Source: JAUZOB01 sp963692465
GTDB lineage: Bacteria > Bacteroidota > Bacteroidia > Bacteroidales > Prolixibacteraceae
Direction: 5' to 3'
DNA length: 64,000 bases
NCBI GenBank assembly: GCA_963692465.1
Contig: OY829943.1
Coordinates: 558,001 to 622,000 of the forward strand
Shown: one piece after another, positions 34,162-41,690 of the stretch
Position numbering within the stretch: the stretch's first letter is position 1
How the letters are laid out: the number at the start of each line of letters is the position of its first letter
Made by a program: the position numbers and the translations under genes
The notes under the pieces: model-generated
Told to the model about the DNA's origin: nothing
Seen by the model: only the letters and a program-made list of their open reading frames with translations
The model's database searches: none

Positions 34162-34692
34162 ATGAAAATCGCAGAAAATCTTTTATCAAACAAACTTATT
34201 GCTCTCTGCAAAACAGGGGATAAATATGAATTCAGTATTAAAAATGACAAAATTCTATATAAAAATCACCCTTTAGATTTTCAATTGTCTGAAGATGAAA
34301 ATGAGATTTGTAGTATATCTGTCAATGGAAAGAACTACCCCGTCGAATTAATCTCAAATAAACAGAACCAATATGAAATTCTGATTAACGGCAATTCTTA
34401 TCTTTTCTCAATAGAAACTCCCTCCTCACTTCATCGCCAAAAGGTATTATCACGCAGAACTCCAAACTCCAATGATATAGAGATAAAAGCACCAATGCCA
34501 GGAAAAATCATTGACATTCTGGTTCAGACCGGACAGCAAGTAAAAGAAGGAGACCCACTCTTAACCCTCGAAGCCATGAAAATGCAAAACATCATTATCT
34601 CAGAAAAAGGAGGAACAATAAAACAAGTAAAGGTTAAGACACCTTCAAATGTCGAAAAAGATGATATTCTATTAATTATCAGTCAACAGTAA
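34162..34692 (+). CDS. biotin carboxyl carrier protein
   Basis: A 176-residue carrier. Residues 1-95 are a spacer domain. Residues 105-176 form the biotinyl domain, starting IKAPMPGKIIDILVQTGQQV and holding LEAMKMQN, whose lysine carries biotin. It is the last gene of the riboswitch D operon. The ATG at 34162 gives the expected N-terminus; an upstream in-frame ATG at 34093 lies inside accC. With the two preceding proteins it completes a three-subunit acyl-CoA carboxylase. Confidence 0.94.
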   Translation: MKIAENLLSNKLIALCKTGDKYEFSIKNDKILYKNHPLDFQLSEDENEICSISVNGKNYPVELISNKQNQYEILINGNSYLFSIETPSSLHRQKVLSRRTPNSNDIEIKAPMPGKIIDILVQTGQQVKEGDPLLTLEAMKMQNIIISEKGGTIKQVKVKTPSNVEKDDILLIISQQ

Positions 34693-34810
34693 AAAATTAA
34701 ATTTTTCCTTTTCTAAATATAATGTGTTACGTTTTTTCGTTTTTTAATCAGTAATGCGTTTTCCCCTGCCAGGAAAACCATTACAAAATGTTGGAGTACA
34801 ACAACCAACA

Positions 34811-34850
34811 AAAAAAAAGAAGCCACCTCAAAAGGGTGGCTTCTTCATTT
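34811..34850. terminator. terminator between carboxylase operon and GH78 gene
   Basis: Stem GAAGCCACC / GGTGGCTTC. On the minus strand it is followed by a long T-run (strong terminator for GH78). On the plus strand the tail is TTCATTTAT, weaker. Bases 34820-34842 are the exact reverse complement of the terminator at 16471-16493. Confidence 0.85.
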
Positions 34851-34870
34851 ATCCTTGATTGCTCTTTTTT

Positions 34871-37660
34871 TTACTTCACCACAAAATGGTAGATTCCTGA
34901 TCCAACCGATACAATTAGCTTACCATTCTCATATCCCAGCAATTTCATATCTTTTCTTTGAGCGATAGAAATTCCATCCTCTGAAACAGAGGCATTCTCC
35001 TGTGCCGGGAGGAATATTTTTGCCGTAGTGTTAACCGGAATATTCACTTTCAAATCGAACACCCCTGCGCTCTTTTTCCATTCACTGGTAATGGGACCGT
35101 AAGCCGACAGATAACTTCCTTTCGCAGAAGTAATGTCGCCAACCGGTTCAGGGCGAACCACAATTTCTTTATACGCAATTGAACTCTCAGTCTGACTAAT
35201 TCCTGCGAGTCCGCTGTATAGCCATTCCATCAAATGCCCTAACATCAAATGATTATTGGAAACCTCCTCCAAGGCAGGCCACGATTCGGTAAGCGCTGTC
35301 GCTCCCTTTTTCAGCTGATAGCCATAACCCGGCACATCATCTCTGAAGTTCATCTCATACAGTAACTGCGATTCGCCACCTTCATCCAAAGCCTGAACAA
35401 GATAATGATAACCGACATCTCCGGCGGTTAACTTCTTACCGTCTTTACGGATTGATTCAGCCAGATTATGCACAATCTCTTTACGATACGATTCATCAAC
35501 CAATCCCACACACAAAGGCATCGCCATTGCGGTCTGACTTCCGGTCGAATAGACACGGGTATCAGCATTAAAAAATTTCGCATTGAAAGCGGTCTTTATC
35601 TCTTCTGCGAGGGACTGGAGTTGGGCTGCTTCCGGTGCATCATTCAACACCAACGCCATTTTTTGAAGAAGGCTCACGTCATAATAATAAATAGCCGTAG
35701 CAGTAAGCGATTTAGGAGTCAACTGTGCTTCCCCCGGAGACCCCGGTCCGTAATCAAACCAGTCGCCCAACCCATAGGAAAGAATATGATGATCTGATTT
35801 GCTTTCGAGATAAGCAACATATTTTTTCATCATCGGGTAAGCTTCCTGAATAGCCTCCTTATCACCATACCATTCATAGATCATCCATGGTAAGATAACA
35901 GCCGAGCTACCCCACTCCGGAGAATCTCTGAATCCTCCGTCAAAAGCCACATATTCCGGAGCAATATCAGGAACCAAACCGTCAGGAGTCTGAGCCCCGA
36001 TCATATCTCCTACAATCTTTTTATACAACAAATGAAGATCGTAGTTATAGTGAATTGATGCTCCCATCAAATGATCCTGCTCCAACCATCCCAACTTTTC
36101 ACGATGCGGACAGTCGGTCATAACACTTTGCATGTTACTCTTGATTGCCCAACGAATTAAATTATTGATTCGATTAAACAACGTGTTCGAGCAAATAAAA
36201 GATCCTGCGGATGGAGCCGAATTGCGGGTATGAACCAGCGTGAGATTTTCAAGAATGGGCAATCCCGACGAAGTACTTTCAGTCGGAGGAACAGCTCCCT
36301 CAACCTGTACATAACGGAAACCGTAATAAGTAAACCGGGGAGTCCAGGTCTCAACTCCATTCCCTTTCAAAGTATATGACCAGTAATAAGGGTCTCCCGA
36401 AGCATTCTGATTGGCCAGATGACTACCGTTAATCAGTTCAGCCGGGGTCAGCTTTATCACCTGTCCCTTTTTCCCTTTAACCTTCAAGGTCACAATTCCT
36501 GAAGCATTCTGTCCAAAATCATACAAATAAATACCTTTCTGAGGTTGAGATATGGTTTTCACATTGATGGTTTCACATTTCTTCACCGGATTATCAGTCT
36601 CCGGCTCCAACCCCCCCAATGGATTCGTCACCAATAAGGCATTGGTCCATTTCGAATCGTTAAATCCGGACCTATTCCAACCCGACTGCTCCAGCTGAGC
36701 ATTGTAATCCTCTCCTCCATATATGCTGGTGAAAGTTACGGGCGACTGAGCTGTTTTCCAATCCTGACCGGAAACAACCGAAGTAACTGTTCCGTCAGTA
36801 TAAACAATTTTCAATCGGCAAATCATCTTAGGCATTCCGAAAGCGACTGTCAATTTGAAGTAACGTTCCCGATTAATGTTATGGAATCCGTTACCCACAA
36901 TAACGCCAACTGCATTTTCTCCCTGTTTGAGGAGACCGGTCACATCATAGGTGTTATAAAGGCACTGTTTATCGTAGAAAGTCCAGCCGGGAGCCAGATA
37001 ATGATCCCCTACTTTCTGTCCGTTAACACTCAGCTCATACTGTCCCAATCCGGAGACAAAAGCATAAGCCCGGGCAATCTTTTTCTTAAGTGAGAACGCC
37101 TTTCTGAAGTAAGGAACAACCGGACGTTTAACACATTTATCGCCCAATGACGGAGCCAACGGATAATGCAAGCCAGGCACTACACGATCGGCATTAGCCA
37201 AATCCTCATATCCAATCCATTTTGCCCCGGACCAGTCTTTTTCGCCAAACAATCCGGTCACAAAACTATAACCTTTACTCCATCCTGAGGACTGATTTTT
37301 CTGATTCCAGACCTGAACTTTCCAGAAATACCGTTCTCCCGGTTTCAGTGATTTCCCTCCGAATGGGATCAAGAGACTTTCGGTACTGTTCACAACGCCT
37401 GAATTCCACACGTCATATTTACCGGCGAGTAAGCTTTCACGGCTCGAAGCAACAGCTATCTGATAAGCCTTCTGGGTAACATTTCTTTGAGTGGACACTA
37501 AAGTCCACTCAAACATTACCTGCTTCATTAACAACCCAGTGGGATTTTCTTTATGCCCACACATTGCGTTCTGAATTTGCAACGAGGGGGAACCGATTGC
37601 TGATATTACAAAGCCAATCAGCATAAAAACACAAATAGTTACCTGTCTGATACTTTTCAT
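34871..37660 (-). CDS. GH78 alpha-L-rhamnosidase, exported
   Basis: A 929-residue enzyme releasing terminal alpha-L-rhamnose. A signal peptide (VTICVFMLIGFVISAIG) is followed by an N-terminal Bac_rhamnosid_N beta domain (FEWTLVSTQRNVTQKAYQIA; GERYFWKVQVWNQ). Next come carbohydrate-binding-like beta domains (DKQCLYNTYDVTGLLKQGEN; YLYDFGQNASGIVTLKVKG). The (alpha/alpha)6 catalytic domain has MTDCPHREKLGWLEQDHLMG and GFRDSPEWGSSAVILPW, with catalytic acidic residues in these loops. A C-terminal beta sandwich closes it. It stands alone, not obviously in the locus at 40-57 kb. The upstream gap carries a long palindrome. Confidence 0.94.
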   Translation of the reverse strand: MKSIRQVTICVFMLIGFVISAIGSPSLQIQNAMCGHKENPTGLLMKQVMFEWTLVSTQRNVTQKAYQIAVASSRESLLAGKYDVWNSGVVNSTESLLIPFGGKSLKPGERYFWKVQVWNQKNQSSGWSKGYSFVTGLFGEKDWSGAKWIGYEDLANADRVVPGLHYPLAPSLGDKCVKRPVVPYFRKAFSLKKKIARAYAFVSGLGQYELSVNGQKVGDHYLAPGWTFYDKQCLYNTYDVTGLLKQGENAVGVIVGNGFHNINRERYFKLTVAFGMPKMICRLKIVYTDGTVTSVVSGQDWKTAQSPVTFTSIYGGEDYNAQLEQSGWNRSGFNDSKWTNALLVTNPLGGLEPETDNPVKKCETINVKTISQPQKGIYLYDFGQNASGIVTLKVKGKKGQVIKLTPAELINGSHLANQNASGDPYYWSYTLKGNGVETWTPRFTYYGFRYVQVEGAVPPTESTSSGLPILENLTLVHTRNSAPSAGSFICSNTLFNRINNLIRWAIKSNMQSVMTDCPHREKLGWLEQDHLMGASIHYNYDLHLLYKKIVGDMIGAQTPDGLVPDIAPEYVAFDGGFRDSPEWGSSAVILPWMIYEWYGDKEAIQEAYPMMKKYVAYLESKSDHHILSYGLGDWFDYGPGSPGEAQLTPKSLTATAIYYYDVSLLQKMALVLNDAPEAAQLQSLAEEIKTAFNAKFFNADTRVYSTGSQTAMAMPLCVGLVDESYRKEIVHNLAESIRKDGKKLTAGDVGYHYLVQALDEGGESQLLYEMNFRDDVPGYGYQLKKGATALTESWPALEEVSNNHLMLGHLMEWLYSGLAGISQTESSIAYKEIVVRPEPVGDITSAKGSYLSAYGPITSEWKKSAGVFDLKVNIPVNTTAKIFLPAQENASVSEDGISIAQRKDMKLLGYENGKLIVSVGSGIYHFVVK

Positions 37661-38308
37661 TGCTTTTGAGATTATTCCAGCGAGCTAAAATAATCAAAAT
37701 AACGAAAACCTGCTATTTATACGCTTAGACTCTCCGGCATAAGAACGGTGTAGGTAATCCTTTTGATCCCCGTTCACAGATAGTTCGTGGGTGGTTTATA
37801 GGTGTCGAGCACCTATAAACCACCCACGAACCACCTTTGAACCACCACTGAAGTATAGTATTAATATAGAGCAAGAATGTTGTTTGACCTTTACTAAAAT
37901 AAGTATACACTTTTGAGTGCCTTAGCTGGAATAAACATTAAATATATCTTTCTTTAATGTTAAATGTATCTATCAATTCACTTTAGTCACGACCTTTCTA
38001 CAAATTTAACAGAATAACAAAACGAACAGGCTCCTTACTTATCAGAAAAAGTCATCGACGAATGCTAACTTTCCATATATCTCACTAAAAACCAACATAA
38101 AACCATAAAAGTGAGAAACACATTAATATACAACAATACACTGATCCAAGGCATATAATTCACGTCACAGAGCAAATTACCCCTCTAACCCCAACGTTAA
38201 ACCTACATTAACAACCGCATTCCCAGCTCTTTTTTGCCACTTTACCAATAAAGCATCGTCCAAACTATTAAAATAAAAAGCTACTTTTACTTTCAATTTG
38301 TTTAAATC
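37661..38308. other. 648-bp intergenic region with palindromes, between GH78 and CDF genes
   Basis: It holds a perfect 22-bp palindrome (37783-37831, listed separately), followed by two further GAACCACC units up to 37850. A 9-bp inverted repeat AACATTAAA/TTTAATGTT lies at 37934-37961, with a partly repeated TTAAATrTATCT. A near-consensus -7 element TACTTTTA at 38282-38289 fits the CDF gene. No credible coding region was seen on either strand. Confidence 0.6.
37783..37831. repeat. 22-bp perfect palindrome with 5-nt loop (REP-like)
   Basis: GTTCGTGGGTGGTTTATAGG plus TG pairs without mismatch with the segment 37810-37831; the loop is TCGAG. Outside it, GAACCACC recurs twice more in direct orientation at 37828-37850. 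This is far stronger than a normal terminator and has no T-run, so a REP/BIME-type repetitive element or a structured DNA target is more likely. Confidence 0.75.
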
Positions 38309-39220
38309 ATGAATCAAAAAGTCCGTACGGCCCGATTGTCTGTTTTTTCAAACATCACGCTGATTATCCTCAAAGTAATTGTAGGATTAATTAGTGGGTC
38401 TGTGAGTATTTTGTCTGAAGCAATTCACTCCACGATGGACTTTATAGCCTCGGTGATTGCCTTCTTTTCTGTTGAGATATCCGACACTCCTCCTGACGAA
38501 AGGCACCCTTATGGACATGGTAAATTTGAAAACGTATCGGGAGTTATCGAAGCTCTTCTAATCTTCGTTGCTGCAATATGGATTATCATTGAAGCCGTAC
38601 AAAGACTGAAAGGAAACCATTCTTTCGAATCAGCAGGGCTTGGCGCTATGGTTATGTTTTTCTCGGCAGGAGTCAATATATTGGTATCCCGTCAACTATA
38701 CAAAACCGCCAAAGCAACGAATTCCATTGCCCTCGAAGCCGATGCACTACACCTTAAAACGGATGTATATACCTCTTTGGGAGTTGCAATCGGACTCCTT
38801 TTAATTAAAATCACTCATTTATTCATTCTCGATCCGATTATCGCTATTTCGGTAGCCTGCCTTATCTTTTATGAATCCTTTCAACTTTTAAAGAAAGCCT
38901 TTTATCCGTTAATTGATGAGGCTCTTTCTAAAGAAGAAATAAAACATATTCGCACCATCCTCAGTAACATGGGCGTTTCTTACCATAATCTCAAAACCCG
39001 TAGAGCAGGCAATTACATCTTTGTGGAATTTCATCTCGTGATGAATGGATCAATTCCCCTCGATCGTGTTCATGATCGTTGTGACGAAATCGAAAATGCC
39101 CTGAGTCACGAGATATCCAACCTCACTGTAAACATCCATGTAGAACCGTTTAACTCAACACAACCGTCATCACGACGATCATCCAAGAGACAATCGAAAA
39201 ATATTACTCCTCTACAGTAA
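38309..39220 (+). CDS. cation diffusion facilitator (CDF) divalent-metal exporter
   Basis: A 303-residue inner-membrane proton/metal antiporter. It has six hydrophobic helices. The metal-site motif HxxxD occurs in helix 2 (SEAIHSTMDF) and again in helix 5 (ADALHLKTDVY). The family loop DERHPYGHGKFE follows helix 2. The C-terminal cytoplasmic dimer domain (about residues 215-290) ends in NIHVEP. Relatives export zinc, iron or manganese; the selectivity cannot be read by eye. Length is normal. The PhoU-like gene lies 214 bp downstream. Confidence 0.93.
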   Translation: MNQKVRTARLSVFSNITLIILKVIVGLISGSVSILSEAIHSTMDFIASVIAFFSVEISDTPPDERHPYGHGKFENVSGVIEALLIFVAAIWIIIEAVQRLKGNHSFESAGLGAMVMFFSAGVNILVSRQLYKTAKATNSIALEADALHLKTDVYTSLGVAIGLLLIKITHLFILDPIIAISVACLIFYESFQLLKKAFYPLIDEALSKEEIKHIRTILSNMGVSYHNLKTRRAGNYIFVEFHLVMNGSIPLDRVHDRCDEIENALSHEISNLTVNIHVEPFNSTQPSSRRSSKRQSKNITPLQ

Positions 39221-39434
39221 ATTGCATCATTGAAAATTATCCATTTTGTGTTCATATTTATTTAACGCTTTAATGGGAATATAATACAGTGTTAAGAATG
39301 GAATAACGATAGAGCAATACGATTAACCCAACTTTGAGGAAACAAAAAAACATTTAGACTGTTATTTTACAGAGACAGGGTATTTAAATTTTATACAATC
39401 AAATATTTCCCAAAATAAATAAACAGGATTAATT

Positions 39435-40118
39435 ATGACTCATCTCGAACAAGAGCTTAACCAGCTAAAAACAGATCTCTTTGAAATGTGGACACTGGTA
39501 CTCAAACAGGTTAAATCATCCCGGGAGGCACTATTTAGTTTTGACAAAGAACTAGCAGGCGAAATTCGTTACAAAGAAAGAATAGTTGATGCCTTTGAAC
39601 TAAAACTTGACCGTGACTGTGAGAACCTCATTGCCCTTCACACTCCGGTTGCAGTTGACCTCCGTCTCACTCTTGCCGTTTTTAAAATAAATTCCAGTCT
39701 TGAACGAATAGCCGATTTTGCGAAAGGCATTTCCAGTTTTATTCTTTCTTGCAAAAAAGAAAAAATAAACCCCGAATTGATCGAAGTAACACGACTTGAG
39801 GAAACTTTCGCCCATGCCATTGAGATGCTCAGCGACGCCAAGAAAGCATTAAAGACTGAGAACTCCCGTGTTGCTACCCAGATCTTTGTCAAAGACGATT
39901 TTCTTGATGAGATGAATGAGAAAGCCACCGCAATTATAGCCCAATATATTCCCTCTCATCCCGACGAAATTGAAGAGGCCCTCGGAATCTACTCAATTAT
40001 CAAGAAACTTGAAAGAATTGGAGACCATTGCAACAATATGGCTGAAGAGATCGTTTTCTACCTTGATGCAAAAGTTTTAAAACACGGTGGGTTACAGGAT
40101 GATGAAGAAACAGAATAA
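39435..40118 (+). CDS. phoU: PhoU-like phosphate signalling protein
   Basis: A 227-residue helical protein with two PhoU three-helix repeats, each with the metal-binding ExxxDxxxN/D-type motif: LERIADFAKGIS (about residue 90) and LERIGDHCNNMAEEIV (about 195). PhoU mediates phosphate-dependent repression through the PstSCAB transporter and a sensor kinase. No pst genes are nearby. Length is typical. A bidirectional terminator follows at 40151. Confidence 0.92.
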   Translation: MTHLEQELNQLKTDLFEMWTLVLKQVKSSREALFSFDKELAGEIRYKERIVDAFELKLDRDCENLIALHTPVAVDLRLTLAVFKINSSLERIADFAKGISSFILSCKKEKINPELIEVTRLEETFAHAIEMLSDAKKALKTENSRVATQIFVKDDFLDEMNEKATAIIAQYIPSHPDEIEEALGIYSIIKKLERIGDHCNNMAEEIVFYLDAKVLKHGGLQDDEETE

Positions 40119-40150
40119 TTTTACTTCATAGGTTGATTCACACAGAAATA

Positions 40151-40188
40151 AAAAAGCAAAGACGGGAAAAACCGTCTTTGCTTTTTTA
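40151..40188. terminator. bidirectional terminator between phoU and GH29 gene
   Basis: Perfect stem AAAAAGCAAAGACGG / CCGTCTTTGCTTTTT with loop GAAAAA. Both strands end in T-runs, so it can stop phoU and the polysaccharide locus transcript. Confidence 0.92.
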
Positions 40189-40229
40189 TTCTGAATTTTT
40201 ACTGCAATCTATTTCTATAAAGCTATTTT

Positions 40230-41579
40230 TCAATTTAAAATCAGTTCAATAACCGGAACATCAACATTGGGTTTAAGAACCGGAAGACTGAGATTAACAT
40301 CGGCCTTCCCATTGCCGGAAAGATGATCAGTCTTCGACATTTTTATTTCTGATCCGTCATGAAGGAACTGTGCATATTTAATCTTTCCATCATATCCGGG
40401 AAGAGTCAGATTCTGAAGTGGATAATCCAGCAGATGGACATACAGCCGTTTTGTTTGGGAATTGTAAGTAAGCAAACAGTTTTCCGGTTTGGCATATTCA
40501 TCAGGAGCCTGAGTACATCCGTAGATAGAGCGATTATTCAGCTTCATCCAATCACCCATTAACTTAAGCCGTTCCTGAGCCCGTTCATCAAAAACACCTC
40601 TGGAGGTAGGACCGACATTCAGCAACAGGTTTCCGCCTTTACTGACAGATTCGATGAGTAATTCGATTAATTGTTTGCTGTCTTTCCATGAAGTTTCGTC
40701 ACGGTAATATCCCCACGAGCCGGAGAAGGTCTGACAAGTCTCCCATGGAACTTTAACTCCATTTCTTTCAGGCCATACATTCACCTTATACTGTTCCGGA
40801 GTAAAAAAGTCCCAGCCCCCATCAACATCTTTAAGGTCTAAACGGTCATCAACAATAATATTCGGTTGCAGTTTGCGTACCATCTTCAGAAGACCCTCTG
40901 AATCCCAATCAGCATGTCCTTTCCCATGTTTGCCAGGATAAGAGAAGTCGAGCCACAAGATACTGATATCGCCGTAATTAGTCAGCAATTCACGAATCTG
41001 ATCTTTCATATATTTGCGATAAACGTTCATATCACGACCTTTGTTTAGTCGGTCATATTCTTCATCCGAAGCGGCTCGTTGAGGATGATGCTCGTCAATA
41101 GTAAAGTCAGGATGATGCCAATCAAGCAACGAATAATAAAACCCGACCTTCAATCCTTCGGCACGGAAAGCCTCAACCCACTCTTTAATCAGATCCCTTC
41201 CTGCCTGAGTATTCGGAGCCTTATAATCGGTATACTTCGAATCGAAAAGGCAAAAACCTTCATGATGTTTGGTTGTAATGACTGCATATTTCATTCCGGC
41301 CGCTTTAGCCATCTTAGCCCATTCGTGGGGGTCAAACAGGTCCGGATTGAAATTATCAAAGTATTTCTGGTAATCCTCGTTCGTTAGTCGCTCATAATTT
41401 TTCACCCATTCATGCCGGGCCGGAAGAGAATAGAGTCCCCAGTGGATAAACATACCGAATCGCGCATCGGTCCACCATTGCATTCTCTGTTGTTTTTGTT
41501 CGGGCGTCTCTTTGGGAAGTTGGCTGAATGCCTGCCCAACCGCAAGTATCAGCATTAAAAAAAGGAATAATCTTTTCAT
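40230..41579 (-). CDS. GH29 alpha-L-fucosidase, exported
   Basis: A 449-residue enzyme. After the signal peptide (FLFLMLILAVGQAFSQ) the TIM barrel shows MQWWTDARFGMFIHWGLYSL and TTKHHEGFCLFDSKYTDY, both diagnostic of GH29. ISILWLDFSYPGKHGKGHAD holds the nucleophile aspartate. A C-terminal beta domain follows. It removes terminal alpha-L-fucose; the subfamily (broad or alpha-1,3/1,4) cannot be set by eye. The ATG at 41579 places the signal peptide at the N-terminus; a longer reading to 41657 lacks one. It is the last gene of the polysaccharide locus. Confidence 0.94.
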   Translation of the reverse strand: MKRLFLFLMLILAVGQAFSQLPKETPEQKQQRMQWWTDARFGMFIHWGLYSLPARHEWVKNYERLTNEDYQKYFDNFNPDLFDPHEWAKMAKAAGMKYAVITTKHHEGFCLFDSKYTDYKAPNTQAGRDLIKEWVEAFRAEGLKVGFYYSLLDWHHPDFTIDEHHPQRAASDEEYDRLNKGRDMNVYRKYMKDQIRELLTNYGDISILWLDFSYPGKHGKGHADWDSEGLLKMVRKLQPNIIVDDRLDLKDVDGGWDFFTPEQYKVNVWPERNGVKVPWETCQTFSGSWGYYRDETSWKDSKQLIELLIESVSKGGNLLLNVGPTSRGVFDERAQERLKLMGDWMKLNNRSIYGCTQAPDEYAKPENCLLTYNSQTKRLYVHLLDYPLQNLTLPGYDGKIKYAQFLHDGSEIKMSKTDHLSGNGKADVNLSLPVLKPNVDVPVIELILN

Positions 41580-41690
41580 AATTGAGTTAGTTATTTTGGT
41601 TTTGTTATTAAAAGGAGTGTTATCCCTTTCAAAAATAACTATTTTGCACAAGAACACTGAGTTTGAACGTCAGATATTATTTAGACGAAA

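Noticed and set aside
31110..34692. Sodium-pumping methylmalonyl-CoA decarboxylase
   Set aside because: There is no membrane beta subunit (MmdB) or small delta/epsilon subunit, and a biotin carboxylase is present, which fits an ATP-dependent carboxylase.
37725..37910. 61-codon minus-strand frame over the palindrome
   Set aside because: Its sequence is produced by the palindrome and repeats, with no ribosome-binding site or domain.
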